A stretch of DNA of 64,000 nucleotides from assembly GCA_028689015.1 (NCBI GenBank), contig JAQTXC010000003.1, positions 37,694 through 101,693 of the forward strand, read 5' to 3'. Positions 10,670 through 20,263 of this stretch are shown piece by piece. This DNA comes from Dechloromonas sp. (GTDB lineage: Bacteria; Pseudomonadota; Gammaproteobacteria; Burkholderiales; Rhodocyclaceae). The notes below the pieces were generated by a model. That model worked only from the letters and a program-made list of their open reading frames with translations. It searched no databases and was not told the DNA's origin. Positions within the stretch are counted from its first letter, which is position 1, and each line of letters starts with the position of its first letter. Made by a program: the position numbers and the translations under genes.

Positions 10670-10686
10670 TCCGGGAGGTCTGAATC

Positions 10687-11238
10687 ATGGGACAAGTGGT
10701 CCAGAGTGCCGGCAAGGCCGGCACAGCGGTCCAGTCTGCCGCGGTCGACAACGGACCGCAGCAATATCTGACCTTCACGCTGGGCGGCGAGATGTTTGCC
10801 GTCGCCATTCTCAACGTCAAGGAAATCATCGAGTTCGGCTCAGTCACCGAAATCCCGATGACGCCCGCCTTCATTCGCGGGGTCATCAACCTGCGTGGTG
10901 CCGTCGTCCCGGTCATCGATCTCTCCTGCCGCTTTGGCGGCAAGAGTACCGAAGTGGCGCGGCGCACCTGCATCGTGATCATTGAACTGGTCGAGGGTGA
11001 CCTGAAGCACGATATCGGGATCATGGTCGATGCTGTTTCCGAGGTACTGGAAATCTCGCCCGCCGAAATCGAACCCCCACCCAGCTTCGGTGCCAAGATC
11101 CGTACCGATTTCATTTCAGGCATGGGCAAGGTGAATGGCAAATTCGTCATCATTTTGTCAATCAACAAGGTGCTTTCCGTCGAGGAAATCGCCATCCTTT
11201 CCCAGATGGGCGAAACCGGCAGCACTGAAAGCGTCTGA
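10687..11238 (+). CDS. cheW: Chemotaxis coupling protein CheW
   Basis: QQYLTFTLGGEMFAVAILNVKEIIEFGSVTEIPMTPAFIRGVINLRGAVVPVIDL. Confidence 0.93.
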   Translation: MGQVVQSAGKAGTAVQSAAVDNGPQQYLTFTLGGEMFAVAILNVKEIIEFGSVTEIPMTPAFIRGVINLRGAVVPVIDLSCRFGGKSTEVARRTCIVIIELVEGDLKHDIGIMVDAVSEVLEISPAEIEPPPSFGAKIRTDFISGMGKVNGKFVIILSINKVLSVEEIAILSQMGETGSTESV

Positions 11239-11326
11239 CACCGCCGGGCAGGCTTCATCACGGCCTGCCCGTTTCTGGCCCCGGACAGAACAAGCAAGAG
11301 ACAATCATGGCGCATGAACGCCCAGC

Positions 11327-11932
11327 ATGACCGACTACGCAGCCCTGTCCACCCGCGATATCGAACGCCTCTCCCGCAGCATCAAACCAGGAGAATGGGC
11401 GGTCGAGCACGAAAGGCCAATCTCCACCCTCCTCGGCTCGTGCGTTGCTGTCTGTCTTTACGACAGCGCCCTCCCCCTGGCCGGCATGAATCACTTCATG
11501 CTCCCTCAGATGAAACGCGGGGCGCATGCGGACGTGGATGTGCTGCTGGCGGGTGACGCCTGCATGGAAGCATTGCTCAACGCCATGCTGCAACGCGGTG
11601 CCGCCAAGCACCGGATACGCGCCAAGGCATTTGGCGGCGGCGCGGTCATCGACACAACCGCCCCCGGCCACCTGCAAGTAGGCAAACGCAATGCCGACTT
11701 TGCCCATGAATGGCTGCACCGCGAGGGGATTCCCCTGACTGCTTCTGATTTTCTCGGCCCATGGTCACGCAAGATACTGCTGGTGCCGTCGAACGGTGAC
11801 GCCTATTGCAAGCGGGTCACCTCCAGTCTGATCAGCCAGGAATCGCTGCGCCGCGAGGAGTTGGCCTATGCCGAATCGCTGCTCAACAAGGCCGCAGCTC
11901 CGATGACCGCCAAGAAGATTGAATTGTTCTGA
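11327..11932 (+). CDS. cheD: Chemoreceptor glutamine deamidase CheD
   Basis: STLLGSCVAVCLYDSALPLAGMNHFMLP with catalytic-type C and H; KAFGGGAVI; ends KKIELF. Confidence 0.9.
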   Translation: MTDYAALSTRDIERLSRSIKPGEWAVEHERPISTLLGSCVAVCLYDSALPLAGMNHFMLPQMKRGAHADVDVLLAGDACMEALLNAMLQRGAAKHRIRAKAFGGGAVIDTTAPGHLQVGKRNADFAHEWLHREGIPLTASDFLGPWSRKILLVPSNGDAYCKRVTSSLISQESLRREELAYAESLLNKAAAPMTAKKIELF

Positions 11933-12741
11933 TGACCGAATCTGCCATTACCGACCAGGAATTTGCCCTGTTCCAACGTCTGATCTACAAAATTGCCGGG
12001 ATCAGTCTGTCCGATGCCAAAAAAGTCCTGCTGGTCGGGCGTCTGCAAAAACGGCTACGCCACTACCAGATGGACACCTTTACCCAGTATTACCGGATGA
12101 TTTCCAGTGGCAATGACCCGGACGAGTTACAGACCATGGTCGACCTGCTGACGACCAATGAAACCTATTTTTTCCGCGAACCACAGCACTTTGCCTTCCT
12201 GCGTGACGAGATCCTGGCCAAACGGCGGAATCCTTCGAAATTTCGCGTCTGGAGTGCGGCCAGTTCAACCGGCGAAGAGGTCTATACGCTGGCCATGCTG
12301 CTGGCCGACCACAGCGAAACAGCTTGGGAAGTGCTTGGTTCCGACATCAGCACCCAGGTCCTGGCAAAAGCCCAGCGCGGGCATTACCCGCTGAGCCGCA
12401 ATGAAGGCATCCCGCCGGACATGCTGACGCGCTATTGCCTCAAAGGCGTACGCAGTCAGGCGGGCACGTTTCTCATTTCGCCCGCATTGCGCAAGCAGGT
12501 CAGCTTCCACCATCTCAACCTGACGCTGCCGATCACCGAAGATATTGGCAAGTTCGAGATCATTTTCCTGCGCAACGTCATGATTTATTTTGACATCGAC
12601 ACCAAGCGCAAGGTGATCGGCAATCTCCTGCCTCACCTGCTGCCCGGAGGTCACCTGATCATCGGCCACTCCGAAACCTTGAATGGCATCGAGAGCGGAC
12701 TAAGCCAAATTCGCCCGACCATTTACCGCAAAACGGCATGA
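11932..12741 (+). CDS. cheR: Chemotaxis protein methyltransferase CheR
   Basis: [22 protein letters not shown]...[21 protein letters not shown]...LRNVMIYFD; start overlaps the cheD stop by 1 nt. Confidence 0.93.
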   Translation: MTESAITDQEFALFQRLIYKIAGISLSDAKKVLLVGRLQKRLRHYQMDTFTQYYRMISSGNDPDELQTMVDLLTTNETYFFREPQHFAFLRDEILAKRRNPSKFRVWSAASSTGEEVYTLAMLLADHSETAWEVLGSDISTQVLAKAQRGHYPLSRNEGIPPDMLTRYCLKGVRSQAGTFLISPALRKQVSFHHLNLTLPITEDIGKFEIIFLRNVMIYFDIDTKRKVIGNLLPHLLPGGHLIIGHSETLNGIESGLSQIRPTIYRKTA

Positions 12742-13835
12742 GCAAGCCCATCAAGGTCATGATTGTTGATGACTCGGCGCTGGTCCGCCAGGTCGTTTCG
12801 CAAGCCCTGGCACGCGAACCCGGCATCGAGGTCATCGCCACGGCGGGTGACCCGGTGTTTGCCATCGGCAAGATGAAAGCGGACTGGCCGGATGTCCTGA
12901 TCGTTGATATCGAAATGCCGCGCATGGACGGCATTTCTTTCCTGCGCAAGATCATGAGTGAACGACCGACTCCGGTCATCATCTGCTCATCGCTCGCCGA
13001 AAGTGGCGCACAAGCCACCTTCGATGCCATGGCCGCGGGTGCCGTCAGCATCATCACCAAGCCCAAGGCCGGCCTGAAGAGTTTTCTCGAAGACGCCTCG
13101 AACGACATCGTCCAGGCCGTTCGGGCGGCCGCCCGGGCCAATCTACGCGCCCTACCCCGAGGCCAGGCAAGCGGGGTTGCGGTCAACGGCCTGAACCGGC
13201 CAAAACTGACGGCCGACGCCATGTTGTCCGCAACAGCGCCCAGCGCGATGGCCCGCACAACAGATCAACTAATTGCCATCGGCACCTCAACCGGCGGCAC
13301 CCAGGCGCTGGAAGCCGTACTCACCCGCCTCCCGTCCACCTGCCTGGGCATCGTCATCGTCCAGCACATGCCGGAAAAATTCACCGCCATGTTCGCCGAG
13401 CGGCTGAACAGCCTGTGCGCCATCGAGGTCCGCGAGGCGCGAAATGGCGACCGGGTGATGCCGGGCCGGGCATTGATCGCCCCCGGTGGCCGACACATGA
13501 TGCTCAAGCGCAGCGGCGCCCAATATCATGTTGAAGTAATCGATGGCCCGCTGGTCAATCGCCACAAGCCGTCGGTCGATGTCCTGTTCCGCTCGGTGGC
13601 CAAGTTTGCGGGCGCCAACGCCCTCGGCGTCATCATGACCGGCATGGGTGACGATGGTGCGCGCGGCCTGAAGGAAATGCACGACGCTGGCGCCAAAACC
13701 ATCGCGCAGGACGAGGCGACTTGCGTGGTCTTTGGCATGCCTATGGAAGCCATCAAGCAAGGGGGTGTCGACCAGGTACTGCCGATTGGCCAGATTCCCG
13801 ATGCCATGATCGCCTACACCCGAAAAGCCGGGTAA
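12738..13835 (+). CDS. cheB: Chemotaxis response regulator protein-glutamate methylesterase CheB
   Basis: REC domain ([17 protein letters not shown]) plus methylesterase ([16 protein letters not shown]...[16 protein letters not shown]...[15 protein letters not shown]); ATGA overlap with cheR. Confidence 0.95.
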   Translation: MSKPIKVMIVDDSALVRQVVSQALAREPGIEVIATAGDPVFAIGKMKADWPDVLIVDIEMPRMDGISFLRKIMSERPTPVIICSSLAESGAQATFDAMAAGAVSIITKPKAGLKSFLEDASNDIVQAVRAAARANLRALPRGQASGVAVNGLNRPKLTADAMLSATAPSAMARTTDQLIAIGTSTGGTQALEAVLTRLPSTCLGIVIVQHMPEKFTAMFAERLNSLCAIEVREARNGDRVMPGRALIAPGGRHMMLKRSGAQYHVEVIDGPLVNRHKPSVDVLFRSVAKFAGANALGVIMTGMGDDGARGLKEMHDAGAKTIAQDEATCVVFGMPMEAIKQGGVDQVLPIGQIPDAMIAYTRKAG

Positions 13836-13843
13836 TCCCGGCT
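13823..13843 (-). terminator. Candidate rho-independent terminator (for terC on the minus strand)
   Basis: Inverted repeat agccggg-taat-cccggct (13826-13843) followed on the minus strand by TTTT; lies at the convergent cheB/terC junction. Confidence 0.45.
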
Positions 13844-13847
13844 CTCG

Positions 13848-14621
13848 TCAAACGCCCTCGGTTTCTGCTTCCCGCGCATACGGCTCGCGCAAATCGACCG
13901 GCGCGATGGCTTTCTTGCGCATCCGGATATTGAGCATCTCGACGCCGACCGAGAAGGCCATCGCAAAGTAGATGTAGCCCTTGGGCACATGGTGGCCAAA
14001 GCCATCGGCAATCAGCACCACACCGACCACAACCAGGAAAGAGAGGGCCAGCATCTTGATGGTCGGGTGCTTGGAGACGAATTCACCGATAGGGCGGGCA
14101 AACAGCATCATCAGACCAACCGAAGCGACAACCGCTGCGATCATCACGCCCACCTGGCTGACCATACCCACCGCAGTGATGATCGAGTCCAGCGAAAAAA
14201 TCAGGTCAATCACCATGATCTGGGCAATCACGCCAGCAAAGCTGGAAGCCACTTTGTGTGATTCGCTACCTTCCTCGCCCTCCAGCAATTGGTGTACCTC
14301 GCCGGTACTTTTCCAGATCAGGAATAGGCCACCGCCGATCAGAATGATGTCGCGACCGGAAAAACCATAGTCGAACAAGGTCAGGACCGGCTCGGTCAGG
14401 CCGACAATCCACGACAGCACCAACAGCAGGCCGATGCGCATGAACATGGCGAGGAAGAGGCCGATACGCCGTGCCAGCTCGCGCTTTTCCGGCGGCAGCT
14501 TGTCCACCAGGATGGAAATGAAAATGATGTTGTCGATGCCCAGCACCAGCTCGAGCGCCGTCAGGGTGAAAAAGGCAATCCAGATTTCGGGCGAGAGCAG
14601 GAATTCGAACATGGCAGACAA
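13848..14621 (-). CDS. TerC family integral membrane protein
   Basis: 257 aa; FFTLTALELVLGIDNIIFISILVDKLPPEKRELARRIGL...VIDLIFSLDSIITAVGM. Confidence 0.9.
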   Translation of the reverse strand: MSAMFEFLLSPEIWIAFFTLTALELVLGIDNIIFISILVDKLPPEKRELARRIGLFLAMFMRIGLLLVLSWIVGLTEPVLTLFDYGFSGRDIILIGGGLFLIWKSTGEVHQLLEGEEGSESHKVASSFAGVIAQIMVIDLIFSLDSIITAVGMVSQVGVMIAAVVASVGLMMLFARPIGEFVSKHPTIKMLALSFLVVVGVVLIADGFGHHVPKGYIYFAMAFSVGVEMLNIRMRKKAIAPVDLREPYAREAETEGV

Positions 14622-14733
14622 TGGCAGTGGGCGAAAAGGCGGCTATTGTAGCGCCGGCCCCGCCGCCCCAAACTCTGGTTTGCCGGCAGCCTCGCTTCGA
14701 AAAACCGGAAGCATGCCGCCGGGTAACGCCCGC

Positions 14734-15810
14734 CTAATCGGCCAAGGCGGGGTAGTCGTTGTAACCCGCCCGACCGGGTGTGTAGAAAGTCGCCGGATCG
14801 GGCACATTCAATGACGCGGCGCGCTGGAGTCGTGCCGGCAAGTCGGGGTTGGCCAGAAAGGCCGTCCCGAAAGCCACAGCATCCAGTTGCCCGGCGGCCA
14901 GCGCGGCCGCCGCCTCGTCGGCGCCATAGCCCATATTGCCGATCAACACCCCACGGTAATGCTGGCGCACAGGGCTCACCACATCGCCGTGTTGCTGGCC
15001 AAAGAAGTCGGCCCGCATCAGGTGCAGGTAAGCCAGGTTAAAGTCGTTCAAACGCTCGGCCAGCCAGCGCGCCAGACCGAGCGGATCACGATCGATCATG
15101 CTATTGAAACTATTGAGCGGGGAAATGCGCAGGCCGACACGGTCGCTGCCATACACCTGGCAGACGGCAGCCAGCACGTCCAGCAACAGGCGGGCACGGT
15201 TTTCCAGTGGACCGCCGTAAGGGCCGGAACGCTGATTGCTGCCATCGCGCAGGAACTGGTCGAGCAGGTAACCGTTGGCGCCATGCACTTCGACCCCGTC
15301 AAAACCGGCCAAGCGGGCGTTGCGCGCCGCCTGCGCAAACCCTTCAACGATGGCCGGCAACTCGTCGTCACGCAAGGGCCGCGGTACGGTATAGGGCTGT
15401 TTGCCTTGAGGGGTATGGACTTCATCGTTGGTGATGGCCAGGGCGCTGGCCCCAACGGCTTCGCGACCGTCGTTGAGCAGCGGATGACAAGCCCGCCCAC
15501 CATGCCAAATCTGCAGGAAAATCCGCCCGCCAGCGGCGTGGACCGCGTCCGTCGTCTGCCGCCAACCCTCAATCTGCGCCAGGTTGTAAATCCCCGGCTC
15601 GTGCCAAAAGGCCGAGGTATCGGCCATCGCCATGGTCGCCTCGGCAATCAGCAGACCCGCACTGGCGCGCTGGGCGTAATGCTCGGCCATCAGCGCCCCC
15701 GGCACATGCCCGGCTTCGGCCCGGCAACGGGTCAGCGGCGCCATCAGGATGCGATTGGGTAAGGTCAGTGACCCCAGTTGCAAGGGTGAAAACAGGGTGG
15801 TCATGAACAA
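14734..15810 (-). CDS. Alkene reductase / Old Yellow Enzyme family (N-ethylmaleimide reductase-like)
   Basis: LFSPLQLGSLTLPNRILMAPLTRCRAEAGHVPG...FDGVEVHGANGYLLDQFLRDGSNQRSGPYGGPLENRARLLLDVL. Confidence 0.9.
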   Translation of the reverse strand: MFMTTLFSPLQLGSLTLPNRILMAPLTRCRAEAGHVPGALMAEHYAQRASAGLLIAEATMAMADTSAFWHEPGIYNLAQIEGWRQTTDAVHAAGGRIFLQIWHGGRACHPLLNDGREAVGASALAITNDEVHTPQGKQPYTVPRPLRDDELPAIVEGFAQAARNARLAGFDGVEVHGANGYLLDQFLRDGSNQRSGPYGGPLENRARLLLDVLAAVCQVYGSDRVGLRISPLNSFNSMIDRDPLGLARWLAERLNDFNLAYLHLMRADFFGQQHGDVVSPVRQHYRGVLIGNMGYGADEAAAALAAGQLDAVAFGTAFLANPDLPARLQRAASLNVPDPATFYTPGRAGYNDYPALAD

Positions 15811-15867
15811 GATTCCTTTTTGAAAAACCCATGTCGGGCAGGGTTGACCGTGATCAACCCCGGTCGT

Positions 15868-17508
15868 TCAACGACGACTCAGCAGGCTGTCATCCCAGGC
15901 GGGGTGCTTGTCGTATCCCAACAAATTGGCAACAGTCGCGGCAATATTCGACAAACCGGCCTGCGCCGTCTGGGTCAGGCCAAGGTGACCGCCGCTGGCG
16001 TAATCGGCCAGGATCAGCGGCACCGGATTCAGCGTGTGTGCCGTTTTTGCCCGGTACGAACCATCCGCATTCTGCGCCGGCTGCTTGGTCTTTTTATCAA
16101 GCTCGAACATTTCGTCGGCATTGCCGTGATCGGCGGTGATCAGGGCCACCCCGCCGGCCGCTTCAACCGCCCGCAAAAGTCGCCCCAGGGCGAGGTCGAC
16201 CGCTTCCACCGCCATCGTCGCAGCGCGGAAGTTGCCGGTATGACCCACCATGTCGCCATTGGCAAAATTGCAGCGCAACAGCGGGTACTGGCCGGAAGCA
16301 ATGGCCGCAATCATGGCGTCGGCGATTTCGGCGGCTTTCATCCACGGCCGCTGCTCGAAGGGCACGACATCGCTCGGCACTTCCTGCCAGGTTTCACCCT
16401 CGAAGCGGCCGGAGCGGTTGCCATTCCAGAAATAGGTGACGTGGCCGAATTTCTGCGTTTCGGAACAGGCAAACTGGGCCAACCCGAGCTTGCTGAACCA
16501 CTCACCCGAGGTGTCCTTGATGGCGGGCGGCGCCACCAGAAAGCGCTTGGGCAATTGCAGGTCACCGTCGTATTGCAACATACCGGCGTAGGTTACCTGC
16601 GGATAACGCTGGCGGTCGAACGGGGTGAATTCGGCCTCGACAAAGGCGCGGGTAATTTCGATCGCCCGGTCGCCACGGAAATTAAAAAAGACCACGGCAT
16701 CGCCGTCTTCGATGGTGCCAATGGGCTGCCCGGCATCGGCAATGACGAACTCCGGCAAATCCTGGTCGATGGTGCCCGGATTGAGCGCCCGCAGGCCGTT
16801 GACCGCGGCAGTGGCATTGGCGAACTGTGGCCCCTGCCCGAGCACATGGGTCTTCCAGCCTTTTTCGACCATCGACCAATTGGCATCGTAACGATCCATG
16901 GTGATGTACTGGCGACCACCGCCCGAGGCAATACGGGCATCGAAGCCATCGGTGGATAGTTCGGACAGGAAGGCCTCGAACGGCACGACATAGTCGAGCG
17001 CACTGGTTTCCGGGACGTCGCGACCATCCAGCAAGGCGTGGATACGTACCGTCGGCACCCCCTCGGCCTTGGCACGAACAACCATCGCCTGCAGGTGGTC
17101 AAGGTGGCTATGGACATTGCCGTCCGAAAACAGCCCGAGGAAATGCAGCACCCCCCGACCGGCCTTGGCGGCGGCGACCACCTGTTGCCAGGCCTCGCCC
17201 TGCCAGATCCCGCCATCCGCAATGGCGTTGGCGACCAGCGCCGCGCCCTGGCTATACACCTGACCAGCGCCGATGGCATTGTGCCCGACCTCGGAATTCC
17301 CCATGTCGTCATCGGACGGCATGCCAACTGCCGTGCCGTGCGCCCGCAAGCGGATGTTCGGACAGGTCGCGAACAGGCGATCAAGATGGGGTTTGCGGGC
17401 GGCAGCAATGGCGCTGCCCACCTCGGTGTTCGGCAGGCCGTAGCCATCCATGACAACGACAACAATCGGCCCGGAAACCGGCGAAAAGGCAGCGTTTTTT
17501 TGCAACAT
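15868..17508 (-). CDS. gpmI: 2,3-bisphosphoglycerate-independent phosphoglycerate mutase
   Basis: VVVVMDGYGLPNTEVGSAIAAARKPHLDRL...DDDMGNSEVGHNAIGAGQ...ITADHGNADEM; start placed at MLQKNAAF within the longer ORF (15868..17580). Confidence 0.9.
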   Translation of the reverse strand: MLQKNAAFSPVSGPIVVVVMDGYGLPNTEVGSAIAAARKPHLDRLFATCPNIRLRAHGTAVGMPSDDDMGNSEVGHNAIGAGQVYSQGAALVANAIADGGIWQGEAWQQVVAAAKAGRGVLHFLGLFSDGNVHSHLDHLQAMVVRAKAEGVPTVRIHALLDGRDVPETSALDYVVPFEAFLSELSTDGFDARIASGGGRQYITMDRYDANWSMVEKGWKTHVLGQGPQFANATAAVNGLRALNPGTIDQDLPEFVIADAGQPIGTIEDGDAVVFFNFRGDRAIEITRAFVEAEFTPFDRQRYPQVTYAGMLQYDGDLQLPKRFLVAPPAIKDTSGEWFSKLGLAQFACSETQKFGHVTYFWNGNRSGRFEGETWQEVPSDVVPFEQRPWMKAAEIADAMIAAIASGQYPLLRCNFANGDMVGHTGNFRAATMAVEAVDLALGRLLRAVEAAGGVALITADHGNADEMFELDKKTKQPAQNADGSYRAKTAHTLNPVPLILADYASGGHLGLTQTAQAGLSNIAATVANLLGYDKHPAWDDSLLSRR

Positions 17509-17668
17509 GCTCATTCCTGCAGGAAAAATAGACAAGATGCGGCGGCAATGACGCATCGCGTAGACTGCCCGCCAAACCAAAGCCGCATTTTACCCTCGTC
17601 AACTTGCTGTTATCCCGTCAACCAGCCAAACTTGCCCAGAGACCTTGAAAGCCGAGAGAAAACGCTGG

Positions 17669-20263
17669 ATGAGCGCCCCCCCTACCGAGCCGAGCATGCA
17701 CCGCCCCGTCGTCCTGGCGGTTGACGACAATCCGGCCAATCTCGCCTTGATCAGCGCCTTGCTGGAACCCCTCCCGGTCAGCATCCGGCTGGCCGAAAAT
17801 GGCCAGCAAGCCCTGACCGGTGCCACACAACTGCCGCAACCTGACCTCATCCTGCTTGACATCATGATGCCGGGCATGGATGGCCACCAAGTATTGGCCC
17901 ACTTGCGCGACAACCCCGACACTCGCCAGATCCCGGTCATTTATGTGACCGCGATGGACAGCTCCCAGAACGAGGAAGCCGGCCTGCAGGAAGGCGCGGT
18001 CGATTACATTACCAAACCGATCAAACCAGCGATTTTCCGGGCCCGCATCACGCAGCATCTGGCGCTAAAAAAAGCCCGCGATGCACTGGCCCGCCAGAAT
18101 GCCAACCTCGACACTGAAGTTAAGCGCCAAGTCGTAGAAAACACCCAACTCAGCACCCGCCTGCAACTGGCCTTGTCTGCCGCCCGCATCGGCATCTGGG
18201 AATTCCGACATGACACGCAGCAGTTGCAGTGGTCAGAAGATTTATGCACCCTCCTCGGACTCACCCAGGGCCCGGAAACCCTGGAACAGGCGGCTGAGCT
18301 ACTCGACCCGGCGGACCGCGCGCGCGTTTTGCAGGCCATCCTGTCACCCGTTGCCCCCGGACAGGATGTCACGATCGAAGAATTCCGCGCCCGCCACGCC
18401 AACGGTCGCTGGCTATGGCTGGAAGCCCGCGGCCGATCCGTCCAGTTCACTGCCGATGACCTGCCCTTGCTGACCGTGGGCACGATGAGCGACATCAGTC
18501 AGCGCAAAGCGGCCGAGCGCCGAATTGAACACCTGGCCAGCTACGACCAACTGACTGAATTGCCCAATCGCAGCCTGTTTGCCGACCGCCTGGTACAAGC
18601 CATCAACAGCACCCGCCGCCTGGGACGGCAAACGGCCCTGATCCAGCTCGATCTCGACCGTTTCCGCACCATTAATGAAACCCTCGGCCCACCGGCCGGC
18701 GACGCCGTGCTCTGCGAAGTCGCCCGCCGCCTGCGCTTGCAGATACGCGATGGCGACACCTTGGGCCGCCGCTCCGGCAACGAATTCGGCTTTGTGATGA
18801 CCAACCTGACCCAGGAGCGCGATGCGATCAGCCTCGCCCAGCGCCTGCTTGAGGCCATTGCCCAACCTTACGCCGTGGACGGTCAGACCGTTGCGCTCAG
18901 CGCCAATATTGGCATCGCCATTGCACCGCGCGATGGCGACTGCGCCGATGAACTGTTCAAGGCTTGCGACATCGCCCTGGCCAGCGCCAAGCAGGCGGGA
19001 CGCAATACTTTTCGTTTTTATGCTCCCGAGATGAATGCCGACGCGGCCCGCCGTCTGGGCCTGGAATCAGCACTGCGCGACGCCATTGCCCGCCAGGAAC
19101 TCAGCGTGGTCTACCAACCCCAGGTGAGCCTGGATAGCGGCAACATCATCGGCATGGAAGCCTTGCTACGCTGGCGCAACGCCGAGCTCGGTCAGATATC
19201 GCCCGCCGAATTCATCCCGATAGCCGAAGAATGCGGCCTGATCCTGCCGATTGGCGAATGGGTTCTGCACACCGCCTGCCAGCAAGCCCGCCGCTGGCTT
19301 GATCTGGGCTTCGCCCCCTTGCGTCTTGCGGTCAACGTCTCGGCACGGCAATTTGGCCTGCCCGATCTCGACCAGATTGTGCGGCGCACGCTGACCGACA
19401 CCGGACTGCCAGCCGCCAGCCTGGAACTGGAAATCACTGAAAGTGCCTTCATCGACAACGTCGACGAAGCCGTCGCCATGTGTCGCAAGCTCAAGACACT
19501 GGGGGTCATGCTCTCGCTAGACGACTTTGGCACGGGCTATTCGTCGCTGTCCTATTTGTCGCGCTTCCCGTTCGACAAGATCAAGATCGATCAGAGCTTT
19601 ATTCGCGACATCATCGAAAACCCGGTCAATGCGGCGATCGCCACCTCGACCATCGTCATGGGCCGCAGTCTCAACCTGGCCGTGCTCGCTGAAGGGGTGG
19701 AGACCGAGGCGCAAGCCAGCTTCCTGCGCGGCCGGCGCTGCGATGCCATCCAGGGTTACCTGTTCAGCCACCCCTTACCAGCCGCTGAGTTCGAACGCCT
19801 GCTGGCCGGCCGCCACCGCCTCCCGCTGAGCGACTTGCCAGCCGAACACGGGCAGACCCTGCTGATCGTCGATGACGAGCCCAATATTCTCAATGCGCTG
19901 ACCCGCCTGTTGCGCCGCGAGGCTTACACCATCCTCAGCGCAACCTCACCCAGCCAGGCCTTTGAACATCTGGCCCGCCAGCCGGTCCAGGTCATCCTCT
20001 CTGACCAGCGCATGCCGGACATGTCGGGCACCGAGTTTTTTGCCCGGGTACGCCAGCTTTATCCGCACACCATCCGTCTCGTGCTGACCGGCTACACCGA
20101 TCTGGAATCGGTGACTGAGGCGATCAATCGCGGCGCCATTTACAAATTTTTGACCAAGCCCTGGGACGACGACCTGCTACGCGAACAACTGCGCGAAGCT
20201 TTTCGCCTGAGCAAGGAACAACGCATCACAGCCGAATGCCAGCCTGCCACACCCCATGACTGA
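17669..20263 (+). CDS. REC-PAS-GGDEF(degenerate)-EAL-REC multidomain response regulator / predicted c-di-GMP phosphodiesterase
   Basis: N-terminal REC (VVLAVDDNPANLALI...LILLDIMMPGMDG), GGDEF-like domain with SGNEF in place of GGDEF, EAL signature EALLRW plus DDFGTGYSSLSYL and AEGVETE, C-terminal second REC (LLIVDDEPNILNALTRLL...KPWDDDLL). ORF opens at 17645. Confidence 0.9.
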   Translation: MSAPPTEPSMHRPVVLAVDDNPANLALISALLEPLPVSIRLAENGQQALTGATQLPQPDLILLDIMMPGMDGHQVLAHLRDNPDTRQIPVIYVTAMDSSQNEEAGLQEGAVDYITKPIKPAIFRARITQHLALKKARDALARQNANLDTEVKRQVVENTQLSTRLQLALSAARIGIWEFRHDTQQLQWSEDLCTLLGLTQGPETLEQAAELLDPADRARVLQAILSPVAPGQDVTIEEFRARHANGRWLWLEARGRSVQFTADDLPLLTVGTMSDISQRKAAERRIEHLASYDQLTELPNRSLFADRLVQAINSTRRLGRQTALIQLDLDRFRTINETLGPPAGDAVLCEVARRLRLQIRDGDTLGRRSGNEFGFVMTNLTQERDAISLAQRLLEAIAQPYAVDGQTVALSANIGIAIAPRDGDCADELFKACDIALASAKQAGRNTFRFYAPEMNADAARRLGLESALRDAIARQELSVVYQPQVSLDSGNIIGMEALLRWRNAELGQISPAEFIPIAEECGLILPIGEWVLHTACQQARRWLDLGFAPLRLAVNVSARQFGLPDLDQIVRRTLTDTGLPAASLELEITESAFIDNVDEAVAMCRKLKTLGVMLSLDDFGTGYSSLSYLSRFPFDKIKIDQSFIRDIIENPVNAAIATSTIVMGRSLNLAVLAEGVETEAQASFLRGRRCDAIQGYLFSHPLPAAEFERLLAGRHRLPLSDLPAEHGQTLLIVDDEPNILNALTRLLRREAYTILSATSPSQAFEHLARQPVQVILSDQRMPDMSGTEFFARVRQLYPHTIRLVLTGYTDLESVTEAINRGAIYKFLTKPWDDDLLREQLREAFRLSKEQRITAECQPATPHD

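Noticed and set aside
14887-16959. Plus-strand ORFs of 291 and 379 aa
   Set aside because: Antisense to the OYE-family reductase and gpmI; no coherent family features.
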